This document shows, piece by piece, positions 1 through 8,304 of a DNA stretch of 64,000 nucleotides. Source of the stretch: Rheinheimera faecalis (GTDB lineage Bacteria > Pseudomonadota > Gammaproteobacteria > Enterobacterales > Alteromonadaceae). The translations under genes were made by a program, and so were the position numbers. Within the stretch, counting starts at the first letter, position 1, and the number at the start of each line of letters is the position of its first letter. Below the pieces are notes generated by a model that was not told the origin of the DNA, ran no database searches, and saw only the letters and a list, made by a program, of their open reading frames with translations. The stretch lies in the NCBI RefSeq assembly GCF_021290965.1, contig NZ_JAJOYT010000012.1, forward strand, positions 62,001 through 126,000, given 5' to 3'.

Positions 1-1027
1 GTAAAAATTGTAACCGCTGCTTTTCCTCGTCACTTAACACAAAAGGCTCGTCGCTAAGTTGGCCAAAGTTAATAGCCTCCACCACAAAACCTGGCTCTTT
101 GCTGTCGCCGTATCTGTTGGCTTCACCTGGCATGGCGGATCGTAATTCCAATACAAAAGTACCGAGCCAATAAGGACCGCCTTGTTGCTGTAATACCTGT
201 TTAAAAGCCCGCAGTTCGAGCTTGGCTGAACTCTCTGTTAGCTGTTCTTCTGCCGTCAGCACAGCTAGCGGCTGTTTGCTTTCAGTAAATAAATTGGCTC
301 TTAGACGATACATACCGGCTTTTTTTACCTCCAGCTCAACTGGTATCACTAAATCAGCGCCACGCGAACTGCTGCTTCCAATGCCCGTGATAGTGGCAAC
401 CGGATAGCTGTAGTCCAGCCCTGTTTGTAGTTGTTGGGTTTTGCCTTGGGCTTCAAACAGCACCACCAGCTCCATAGCTCCATCCCAGTTTTCTGTGGCA
501 TCAAACTGATGTGTCCATTCATTGGCATCCGCACCTGCTGTTAAATCGGCCTGCGCCAACACTTTACCGCTTTGTTGTTGACGTAATTCCGCTTTCACAT
601 TTTGTGGCGATAAGCCCGCCATTACCAGTTTAAACACCACAGCTTCAGGGTAGCTGAATCGGTATTTGGGCAAGATCAGACTGGCGCTGGCGCCGCCTTC
701 CAGCGGCAAGGCCACAGTGTCAAAGTGATTAGGGTTCAGCAGTTGATGATCAGCCGAAGTTAAAGGCCTTGAATAGGCTGGGTAGCTCAGCTCAGCTGCA
801 TACGCCTGCGACAACAAACTAAAACTTTGCTGTAGTTCCTCCTGTTGATACTGATCCATTTGCACTGGCTCGGCAGTTTGCACCACAGCTTTTTGCTGAG
901 GTTCAGCAATAGCATCAGACTGTGGTTTATCCAATACCACAACAGCTGTTTCAGCTTTAGGCCAAAACCAAAAAGCTGCCAGTGCCATCAGCACCAGCAG
1001 CAAGGTAAGCAAAACTTTCTTCGGCAT
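1..1027 (-). CDS. Conserved hypothetical membrane-anchored protein, C-terminus cut by window edge
   Basis: The reading frame is open from an ATG at 1027 to the first base of the window, giving at least 342 residues. The ATG overlaps the stop of the upstream lipase by one base (TAATG), so the two are translationally coupled. Residues 4-22 form a hydrophobic segment after MPKK, consistent with an N-terminal inner-membrane anchor or uncleaved signal; the rest is a soluble, probably periplasmic domain rich in beta-type sequence. Its position after a lipase suggested a lipase-specific foldase (Lif), but I see no Lif signature of the RxxFDY type. Some DUF4785/choice-of-anchor-like periplasmic proteins have a similar build, but I cannot assign it. 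A role in lipase secretion or folding is inference from position only. Confidence 0.8.
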   Translation of the reverse strand, partial: MPKKVLLTLLLVLMALAAFWFWPKAETAVVVLDKPQSDAIAEPQQKAVVQTAEPVQMDQYQQEELQQSFSLLSQAYAAELSYPAYSRPLTSADHQLLNPNHFDTVALPLEGGASASLILPKYRFSYPEAVVFKLVMAGLSPQNVKAELRQQQSGKVLAQADLTAGADANEWTHQFDATENWDGAMELVVLFEAQGKTQQLQTGLDYSYPVATITGIGSSSSRGADLVIPVELEVKKAGMYRLRANLFTESKQPLAVLTAEEQLTESSAKLELRAFKQVLQQQGGPYWLGTFVLELRSAMPGEANRYGDSKEPGFVVEAINFGQLSDEPFVLSDEEKQRLQFL

Positions 1028-2082
1028 TAATCAGCAGCCTGACTGACTAAAGACGACATACTCTGGCGATCTGAGCCTGTCACCAATAAATAGTTAGAGG
1101 CAAAGACCCACCAACCTCGTGATTGCTGATAAGTCTGGAACTGCAAAGCCTCTGCATTTAAATAAGTGGCTCTGGCATTAGCAGCTGTCACTTCGCCATC
1201 GCGGCTATCTTCAATCAGGCCACTGTGGCTGTAATCATTGCCCATCAGCATGGGGTAGTGATAAGGCATAAAGCCCTTAACGCCACTGCTTTGACTGGCC
1301 AGTTTGCCATCAAAAGCCACGTTCGCACTGCAACTGTCAAAAGAGCCGACAGCAGAAGAGCCACAGGTCGAATGACTGGCTACAACGCCGTCGTCAGTAC
1401 CAGGTAAAAATGGCCCTGTGGCATTTAAAAAGTCAGAGCCAGCGCCAGCAAAACGTAAACGTGGCACCCGGCTGGTTGGGAAGCTTGCCAATTGACGCGC
1501 CGTATTGACGCGCAAATCATTCAGCACACCAATGTTGGAAGGTGAAGGCATTTGGCCTAACCATAAAGATAAAGCTGCACGTAAGGCTGCATCTGTCCAG
1601 CTACCCCCTCCAGCTACATTGACGGCTAAATCAGCCAATTCCACCCCACCACCTGCTCCTGCAAAGTCAAAGCTGGCGATGATATTCAGTGGCTGTAAGC
1701 CGGCGTTTTTCAGCCATAAAGCCTGGTTGTCGATGATATAACGGGTGACCAGATCGCCTGTGGAATGGCTGACGAAAATACAACCGCTGTTGCAGGTGCC
1801 AGCACGGGATAACTGCTGCAGTTTTGGCCAGACATAATCTGTGGCAATTTTGCCTGTTATACGTTCTTGTGAAGGCCAGTCAATACGTGCATCGGCGCGG
1901 CTTAACCAAAAACCAGCCCAATAGTCGGCGCCGTTACTGCTGACATCAGCGCCTGTTGGTCGCTCAGCTAAATTAGCCGGCTGAAAACCATGCACTAAGA
2001 CTACAGGATGACCATTTAATGCAGCAGAAAGAGGTAAGCTCAGCAGCGCCAAGCCAGCTGCTGCCATTTTCAGTAGTTTCAT
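1027..2082 (-). CDS. Secreted alpha/beta-hydrolase lipase
   Basis: 351 residues. A signal peptide covers residues 1-20 (MKLLKMAAAGLALLSLPLSA), pointing to export. The oxyanion-hole segment VVLVHGFQ follows at 27-34. The nucleophile elbow is SHSTG with Ser107, a variant of GxSxG in which the first glycine is serine. A DDGVV segment near 225 can supply the acid and YSHSGLI near 288 the histidine. Several cysteines (TCNSGC, STCGSS, FDSCSA) suggest disulphides, as expected for a secreted enzyme. Probably hydrolyses esters or triglycerides outside the cytoplasm. The next gene on the same strand overlaps its stop. Confidence 0.85.
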   Translation of the reverse strand: MKLLKMAAAGLALLSLPLSAALNGHPVVLVHGFQPANLAERPTGADVSSNGADYWAGFWLSRADARIDWPSQERITGKIATDYVWPKLQQLSRAGTCNSGCIFVSHSTGDLVTRYIIDNQALWLKNAGLQPLNIIASFDFAGAGGGVELADLAVNVAGGGSWTDAALRAALSLWLGQMPSPSNIGVLNDLRVNTARQLASFPTSRVPRLRFAGAGSDFLNATGPFLPGTDDGVVASHSTCGSSAVGSFDSCSANVAFDGKLASQSSGVKGFMPYHYPMLMGNDYSHSGLIEDSRDGEVTAANARATYLNAEALQFQTYQQSRGWWVFASNYLLVTGSDRQSMSSLVSQAAD

Positions 2083-2399
2083 TCGTTTGTCCTTGTTCTT
2101 GTCTTTGTGAATTTATTGTTTTATTTGCATCATTTCCGTGATGCCAAGTTACAAATCCCAGTACAAGATAGAACAGCTCAATGACAATGCAATGCCGGAT
2201 TTGCTGTAAATGGCGCAGATGAAGCAGCAAAGCCAGAGTGTTGTGTTTGAATTTTCAGCAACCTTATTTGTTAACAAATAGCTAAAACTTCAGGCTAAAG
2301 CAGCAGCCAGACCAGCGGACTTTTTGATTTGAATTGGGCTGGTGTTTAAAGTGATTACTCAAATTATTTTTTGAGTTGGATTAAAAGAACCAGCTTTGC
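2083..2399. other. Intergenic region upstream of the lipase
   Basis: About 317 bases between the lipase start and the end of the 46-residue membrane peptide gene, both on the minus strand. It should carry the lipase promoter. I found no convincing -35/-10 pair, RNA gene or hairpin. Confidence 0.4.
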
Positions 2400-2540
2400 T
2401 TAATAGGTCAACTCAATAACTTTATACGCGAGCTGAAGGGCGAAGAAAACGCAACTCAAAGCCAATATAACAGCAACCATGGTTAGTTTTCCCATGTCCA
2501 TTTTCTTTAATTCGAGAACTAAATCCGTAATTTCAAGCAT
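2400..2540 (-). CDS. Small single-pass membrane peptide (46 aa)
   Basis: The ORF is open further upstream, but the ATG at 2540 has a strong Shine-Dalgarno GGAGG at 2546-2550, five bases away, which decides the start. The peptide begins MLEITDLVLELKKMDMGK, then has a 20-residue hydrophobic helix (residues 19-38, LTMVAVILALSCVFFALQLA) and ends AYKVIELTY. It looks like one of the small regulatory or structural inner-membrane peptides common in proteobacteria. No family recognised. It stands alone between the lipase and the serine hydrolase, both on the same strand. Confidence 0.6.
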   Translation of the reverse strand: MLEITDLVLELKKMDMGKLTMVAVILALSCVFFALQLAYKVIELTY

Positions 2541-2681
2541 ATAAACCTCCACTATTTGTAAGACACAAAGCCATTTAAACAGCACAACGCTAACTTTATG
2601 GATTAAAGCGTTTTGCTCAGTAATGAGCTTCAGAATCGAAAAAACTCAAAGCAGTAAAAATACTGGCTTCTATAGTGCGGG

Positions 2682-3869
2682 TTAATTATTTGGGGATTTA
2701 TTCAGAGACACAGCTGATGCCACTATATTCGCCAGTTTAGCGCGCAGGTCGGTGATGGAGGTATCGCGGTTTGGGTGAACTCTGTTGGATAACAGAATGA
2801 TATAGGTGCGACTTGCCGGGTCTAGCCAGATACTGGTGCCGGTAAAACCTGTATGGCCAAAAGAGCCTGTTGGTAATAAATCACCTTTAGGCGCTGAGTA
2901 GCCCGTCTGCATATCCCAACCTAAAGCCCGACTTTGGTTGCCTATCACAACCGGGGTTAATAAACGTTGCACTGCCAGTGGCGACAACACTTTTTGGCCT
3001 TTTAACTCACCGCCATTCAGCAGCATTTGGGCAAACAACGCCAGATCGTCCGCTGTACCAAAAACTCCGGCATGACCAGCTACTCCGCCTAAACGCAAGG
3101 CTGTTGGGTCATGCACCACTGCATGTAAATAAGGCTGAGCGTAGTTTGGCAGTAGCTTTTGATAATCCGCATCCCCTTTCAAGTTTTCGGTGGGGGCTAT
3201 ACGTTGTATATAAGCGACATCTTGCGAGGGCTTATCCAGAGGCAAATAGCGGCTGTCTTTCATTTCCAACGGCTGAAAAATACGTTGCTCTGCTAATAGA
3301 TCCAAAGACTGTTTTGTAATTTGCTCAGCCACTAACCCCAATAAAATAAAGCCTATATCTGAATACACAAACTGCTGACCCGGTTTGGTTTTTAACTTAA
3401 GCTTTGCCAGCGCGCCGTCTAATCCTGCTTTACCTTGCCAGAATTCACGTCGGTCAAAACCATCAGCTAAACCTGAGCTGTGGGTTAGCAATTGCAGCAT
3501 AGTGATTTTCTTCACTTCCGCATCGTTAAGCTGCTGCAGGTACTTGCCGACAGGATCAGTTAAGCGCAACTCGCCCTGCTCGACCAGCTGCATTATTAAG
3601 GTTGTTGTCACTAAAGGCTTGGTTAGGGAGGCTAAATCAAAAACTGTATCTGGTGTAGTGACAGTCGCTGCAGGTGAATAGGTGATAAAACCAAAAGCCT
3701 TACGATATAAAACCTTATCGCCTTGCCCAACCAATACCACAGCACCAGGTAATTGCTTATCTGCAATAGCCTTTTCGAGCAAAGGCGCTATGCGATCATA
3801 AGGTTCAGTTGCCACGACAGAGGCACTGATACCACAGAGCAACAGAAACGCTAAGCTTTTGATCATCAT
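2682..3869 (-). CDS. Secreted beta-lactamase-family serine hydrolase
   Basis: 395 residues with a signal peptide (residues 1-20, ending SVVA). It belongs to the class C beta-lactamase/DD-peptidase-like esterase superfamily. The active-site SxxK is S81-L-T-K84 in the segment DLASLTKP. The second-box tyrosine is in FVYSDIGF, with Asp where many relatives have Asn, and the KTG-box equivalent is HTGFTGTS near residue 340. Likely substrates are peptidoglycan peptides or small esters in the periplasm; true beta-lactamase activity cannot be predicted. It is monocistronic, with no obvious functional link to its neighbours. Confidence 0.9.
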   Translation of the reverse strand: MMIKSLAFLLLCGISASVVATEPYDRIAPLLEKAIADKQLPGAVVLVGQGDKVLYRKAFGFITYSPAATVTTPDTVFDLASLTKPLVTTTLIMQLVEQGELRLTDPVGKYLQQLNDAEVKKITMLQLLTHSSGLADGFDRREFWQGKAGLDGALAKLKLKTKPGQQFVYSDIGFILLGLVAEQITKQSLDLLAEQRIFQPLEMKDSRYLPLDKPSQDVAYIQRIAPTENLKGDADYQKLLPNYAQPYLHAVVHDPTALRLGGVAGHAGVFGTADDLALFAQMLLNGGELKGQKVLSPLAVQRLLTPVVIGNQSRALGWDMQTGYSAPKGDLLPTGSFGHTGFTGTSIWLDPASRTYIILLSNRVHPNRDTSITDLRAKLANIVASAVSLNKSPNN

Positions 3870-4242
3870 CGCCTTTTTCTTCCCTATCTAATATCTATAC
3901 CCAAATATAGAGCCGACCTCTGACATACCATTACAAAATATCTATTGGAAACAAAAAGATGAGGTAAGAAGGAACATTCATGGCGTTTGGCGCTCTGATC
4001 TATCGCCAACAAATATTACCTTTTACTCTTATGCCTGAATCAGCTATTGATAGCAACTGCAATCCAGTAGCAATGATAGCTACTCTTTATCTTCTGCGGG
4101 TAAGGCCTATTATTCAGGTATAGGTATGCTCTTTATGGCAATAGAGTATGCAATATCAGATACACCGGAACAGTGAGTGAGGGAGTGATGAAACCTCAAC
4201 TGGTGTGTTATTAATATCCGCAGGATGATATAGAGGTTTCCT
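3870..4242. other. Divergent intergenic region, one doubtful 47-codon ORF
   Basis: 373 bases between divergently oriented genes. The only coding hint is a plus-strand 47-codon ORF at 3980-4123 with AAGGAA eight bases upstream of its ATG; the peptide has no hydrophobic helix or recognisable motif, so I do not call it a gene. The region must hold the promoters of both flanking genes, but none is clear. Confidence 0.35.
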
Positions 4243-4563
4243 ATGACAAGCCGTAATTTAAAATCGATTGTTAAAGGCAGTATCTTTGCTTTACTATTTT
4301 TCGCCTTGGGTGTCCTTACTACAGTACTGTATAACATATATGACTACCATCAATGGAGATTGAAATTTAATATTTATCAGGCAATGCATAGATTGGAACA
4401 GGTACATAAGGTGTCATCTGATGCTGAGGCATTGCATCAGATGAAAAAAGATGTTGCTTGTGAAGTAGACAATTATGTAATGAGAAATAGGGAATTAGCT
4501 TTCCCTGTTGACCAGGAGTTTGTTGATAAAACAAGACTTCAAATCAATGTGTCGTGCGAATAA
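4243..4563 (+). CDS. Small membrane-anchored hypothetical protein
   Basis: 106 residues; the ATG follows a GAGG at 4232-4235. A positively charged start (MTSRNLKSIVKG) precedes a hydrophobic segment at about 12-31, then a polar, helix-prone domain with two cysteines (VACEVD and the penultimate residue). The topology suggests an inner-membrane anchor with a periplasmic tail. No family recognised. A 7-bp inverted repeat (ATGGTAC/GTACCAT, 4603-4624) lies just downstream but lacks a T-run, so I do not call it a terminator. Confidence 0.55.
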   Translation: MTSRNLKSIVKGSIFALLFFALGVLTTVLYNIYDYHQWRLKFNIYQAMHRLEQVHKVSSDAEALHQMKKDVACEVDNYVMRNRELAFPVDQEFVDKTRLQINVSCE

Positions 4564-4798
4564 AGTAGATTGAATTTAGAAGCAGATCCCAGTTAAGAGC
4601 ATATGGTACACCCTAGCGTACCATGCGCTATAACGGTACCTAATTTACAAGCAAGTCTGTTCTTATGGAGTAAAAAGCCGTGCAAGTTGCGGTCGTGATG
4701 AATTAGCAAGTCTTAGAGAAACTTGGTTACTGGCCACCAGCCTGGATTTAGATAATTCGGGCTTGCCCTTGTTACGTTTAATCCTAAACCAGAGCTAA

Positions 4799-7700
4799 TT
4801 AGTCCTCGCTAAACAGTGCCAGTAAGTCCTGCGCCTCACCCTGCCAGATATGGCTTTGACCCAGACTGAAAATCTGATCGGCCAGCCCTTGTTTAAACTG
4901 CTGTAACTGCTGCACTTTTTCTTCCACAGTTTTGCTGATAATCAGCTTATAGACAAATACCTGCTTATCCTGGCCAATACGATAAGCCCTGTCTGTCGCC
5001 TGATTTTCGGCTGCCGGATTCCACCATGGGTCGTAGTGAATGACAGTATCAGCTGCTGTCAGGTTTAAGCCCGTACCACCAGCTTTTAAGCTGATTAAAA
5101 ATACCGAATTGTCGCCCTGCTGGAATTCGTCTATTTGTTCCTGCCGTTTTTTCGTCTGGCCTGTCAGCTTACTGTAGCTGATATCCATATACTGCAGTTC
5201 CTGCTCTATCAGGCTCAGCATGCTGGAGAACTGGCTAAAAATCAGCACTTTACGACCTTCTTCGATCATCTCAGGTAAAGTGTCCCGCAGCCACTGCAAC
5301 TTAGCATTATTCTGCACCAGCTGCGCCTGCTCTATGGGCAATAACCGCGCATCACAACAGGCCTGGCGTAACTTTAACAGCGCATCCAGATACTCCATCT
5401 GGCTGGCGGCAACGCCTTTACGCAAAAACATTTCCCGTACTTTGGTTTCCATAATTAAACGGATACTTTCGTACAAATTGCGCTGATCCGATTCCATATC
5501 CAGCAGCTGCAGAATTTCGGTTTTATCCGGTAATTCAGTCGCGACCTGCTTTTTAGTGCGGCGTAACATAAAAGGCGCAATACGCTGACGCAATGCGTGT
5601 GCCCTTTCTGCATCGGCTGACTTTTCGATTGGCTTGCGGAACACCTGGGTAAATCGTGCTTCTGTGCCTAATAAACCCGGCAAGACAAAATCAAATAAAG
5701 CTTTAAGTTCACCTAAATGGTTTTCCAGTGGTGTGCCTGTTAACGCCAGCTTAAAGTCAGCTTTGACCAGCCGTGCACTTTGCGCCGACTGCGAACCGGC
5801 ATTTTTAATATGCTGAGCTTCATCAAGCGCCATCAGGCTAAAGTGATGGGTCTGGTAATAAGCTAAATCCCGTACCAACAGCGGATAGCTGGTGACTATT
5901 AAGTCGTATTTTTCCAACTGGTCAAACAGCGCCTGACGTTTAGGGCCGTATAGAGTCAGTACTTTCAGTGAAGGTGCAAAACGCGCCGCTTCCTGCGCCC
6001 AATTGCCCAATAAACTGGTAGGACAGACGATTAAAGCCGGGTGCTTCAGCAAACCCAATTCTTGCTGATGCAGCAAAAACGCCAGCGTTTGCACAGTTTT
6101 ACCCAAACCCATATCGTCCGCCAGAATGCCACCCAAACCAAAACGACGTAGAAAGCAAAGCCAGCTTAAACCCTGCTGCTGATAAGGCCGCAACTGAGCT
6201 TTTAAAGTGAGCGGCGCTGGGACATCTTCAATACCATCAAAATGATGCAGCTGAGTCACCAACTGCTGCAAACGACCGGCATTTAGATAACGGATTTCTT
6301 CGGCACCAGGCCCTGGCAATAAGGCGGCTTTATAGTCCGGCAGTTCGATTTCGCTGGGTGCTTTTTTCAGGTTCAGCAGCTCAACTATGGTGTCGATCAA
6401 AGGCTGGATCAGGCTAACTGGCAAAGGCAATTTGCCTTGAGGTAAACTCAGCCACAAGGTTTCATCGGCCGCTGGCAAACCAAAACTACGTAACCACTGA
6501 GTGATTAAAGGCAATAAAGGAATTTGCTGACCATCAATTTCGACCTGAATAGCTAAACCAAAACCACCAGTGTGTTTGTCTGTCACTTCCAGATAAGCTT
6601 TGGCGTGGATCACCGCCTGATTAAAAGCTTTGTCCTGTTCGATGCGCCAACCTTGTTGTTTTAACTCTGGAATGGCTTGCAATAACGGCTGCCATAACAA
6701 CGGGTTTTCCGGCCCTTCGCCACAGTCAAAATAAGGTGTTGTAGATTGTTCAACAGGCACAGAACGTAAACCAAACTGCGATAGAGTTTCCAGCGCTTTG
6801 ATTTCGCTGTCACGGTCGCGGCGGATAAATACCGTCTGGTTATCCAGTTGCAACTGAGTTTGGGATTGCTGTAGATCCAATGGCAATAAATGCGGGCCAT
6901 ACGCCATTTGCAATACAGCCACAGCTTTACTGACTTTGTTTTTTTGCGTCAGTAACTTCAGCTGTAATACAGGCACTGGTTTGCTTTCAATTTTTTGTAC
7001 CGCACTGTCGTCCGGCACAGGTAAATTCAGCTTAGGGAAAATTTGCTGCAGCCGTTTCATACTGTCCTGCAATACGGCAGCTGGCACAGGCGGCATGCGC
7101 ATTAATAGCTTCAGTTCACGACCACTAATGTCACTGTCGAGTAAACCCAGCTGATTATTGACTAAATCGAGGTAACAAGGCGGATCAGTAAACACCAGTT
7201 CAAGTTCGCGATCTTTCGGCATCAGTTGTAATAACTGCCAGCCAGCTTTGCTTTTTAACCAGCGTAATTGCAGCGGCAAAGTATCACCCCAGAATAACTC
7301 CCGGCGCTCTTCATCCAGCACACAGCGGCCTGTTTCCAGCATTTTTAAAAGCAGCTGATAACCCCACTGATCTTCAATTAAGGCCTGACGGCGTAAATCA
7401 AAAGCAAAAAACTGTTGTAATAAGCGGTAGTCGTCTTCGGCCAGCCATAAAGGACGGACCTGCCCGGAAAGCTCACTTTGAGCAATAATTTTGCCTTTGC
7501 TGTAACTGCCATTTTTAGCTTGTTTCACACGTTTGGGCAGTAGTTGTAAACCTAAGCTACTGGGGCGCAGTTCATACAAAACTGTATCTTCAGTGGTCGT
7601 TGCTGCAACTGGAGGATTATATTGCTCAGCTTCGCTAAACCATTGGTTAAGCTGTCGTACTGGCTGTTGCACCGACTTTTGCTGCAATTGGTCCAGTTGA

Positions 7701-7993
7701 TGTTTCAGCTTCAGCAAGGCCGCCAGCACATGTTTGCATCTGTTGCCCTCAGAGCAGGTGCAGGAATCTGTCAGTTGCACCTGACCATCCCGCTCAGAGA
7801 TAGAAATCAGCTGCTTAAAAGGGCTAAAGCCATCGCCCCAGACCTGACTGCGGATTTGAGAAAAGTCAGGTTCATAATCCAGCTGCACCACTTTCCCTGC
7901 CAGAAAATAAGCCCGCGCCTTATGAAAGGTGGCAGGGTGAAACCAGAGCTGTAACTGCTCCGCAGAGACAGGAAAAACAAAATCAGCAGTCAT
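4799..7993 (-). CDS. SNF2-family DEAD/DEAH helicase with SWIM zinc finger
   Basis: 1064 residues. The N-terminal SWIM finger is C78-x-C80...C86-x-H88. The SNF2 ATPase core is in the second half: Walker A DDMGLGKTVQT near residue 625, the DEAQ box, TGTPLENHLGELKALFDF (motif III), and a helicase C domain with LKAGGTGLNLTAAD, DPWWNPAAENQATDRAYRIGQ and VYKLI. This matches the HepA/RapA-like bacterial SWIM-SNF2 proteins, thought to translocate on DNA and remodel protein-DNA or polymerase complexes. Exact role unknown. It is transcribed away from the ebo operon and stands alone. Confidence 0.93.
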   Translation of the reverse strand: MTADFVFPVSAEQLQLWFHPATFHKARAYFLAGKVVQLDYEPDFSQIRSQVWGDGFSPFKQLISISERDGQVQLTDSCTCSEGNRCKHVLAALLKLKHQLDQLQQKSVQQPVRQLNQWFSEAEQYNPPVAATTTEDTVLYELRPSSLGLQLLPKRVKQAKNGSYSKGKIIAQSELSGQVRPLWLAEDDYRLLQQFFAFDLRRQALIEDQWGYQLLLKMLETGRCVLDEERRELFWGDTLPLQLRWLKSKAGWQLLQLMPKDRELELVFTDPPCYLDLVNNQLGLLDSDISGRELKLLMRMPPVPAAVLQDSMKRLQQIFPKLNLPVPDDSAVQKIESKPVPVLQLKLLTQKNKVSKAVAVLQMAYGPHLLPLDLQQSQTQLQLDNQTVFIRRDRDSEIKALETLSQFGLRSVPVEQSTTPYFDCGEGPENPLLWQPLLQAIPELKQQGWRIEQDKAFNQAVIHAKAYLEVTDKHTGGFGLAIQVEIDGQQIPLLPLITQWLRSFGLPAADETLWLSLPQGKLPLPVSLIQPLIDTIVELLNLKKAPSEIELPDYKAALLPGPGAEEIRYLNAGRLQQLVTQLHHFDGIEDVPAPLTLKAQLRPYQQQGLSWLCFLRRFGLGGILADDMGLGKTVQTLAFLLHQQELGLLKHPALIVCPTSLLGNWAQEAARFAPSLKVLTLYGPKRQALFDQLEKYDLIVTSYPLLVRDLAYYQTHHFSLMALDEAQHIKNAGSQSAQSARLVKADFKLALTGTPLENHLGELKALFDFVLPGLLGTEARFTQVFRKPIEKSADAERAHALRQRIAPFMLRRTKKQVATELPDKTEILQLLDMESDQRNLYESIRLIMETKVREMFLRKGVAASQMEYLDALLKLRQACCDARLLPIEQAQLVQNNAKLQWLRDTLPEMIEEGRKVLIFSQFSSMLSLIEQELQYMDISYSKLTGQTKKRQEQIDEFQQGDNSVFLISLKAGGTGLNLTAADTVIHYDPWWNPAAENQATDRAYRIGQDKQVFVYKLIISKTVEEKVQQLQQFKQGLADQIFSLGQSHIWQGEAQDLLALFSED

Positions 7994-8304
7994 ACGCCAA
8001 ATTTTTTAAAACCAAATGGCGTTCATGCTACCTCAAATTACTGAGCAGCCAAAGCAAAGTCCTTTTACTTTGCGCTGGACGGACAAAATGCTGTTCACAC
8101 CAAAGTAGAAACGCAAAAACGACACTAAAAATATAACCATAAAAATCAACAACATATCAAATATAAGGAAAATATAAACTTTATAACACCTTTATTTTGA
8201 CCTGAAAAATGAAACATCGTCTAAGCTCAGAGCGGCTGATAAATACCTGTTATCTAAACAAAAAACCACCAGCAGAATAAAACAAGCACACAAGGGATTG
8301 CCGC
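7994..8304. promoter_or_regulatory. Divergent promoter region between SNF2 helicase and ebo operon
   Basis: An AT-rich 311-base divergent region. A candidate sigma-70 promoter for the ebo operon has -35 TTGACC at 8197-8202, a 17-base spacer, and a weak -10 TCTAAG at 8220-8225 (four of six consensus bases). The start codon at 8305 follows AGGGA with an eight-base gap. No riboswitch or operator was recognised. Confidence 0.4.

Noticed and set aside
1-1027. Lipase-specific foldase (Lif) assignment for the lipase partner
   Set aside because: Size and N-terminal anchor fit, but the conserved Lif motif is not present in the visible 342 residues.
3980-4123. 47-codon ORF with AAGGAA upstream
   Set aside because: Ribosome site is plausible, but the peptide has no hydrophobic helix or motif; kept only as a note.
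4603-4624. 7-bp inverted repeat ATGGTAC/GTACCAT
   Set aside because: Short stem and no T-run; not enough for a terminator or operator call.
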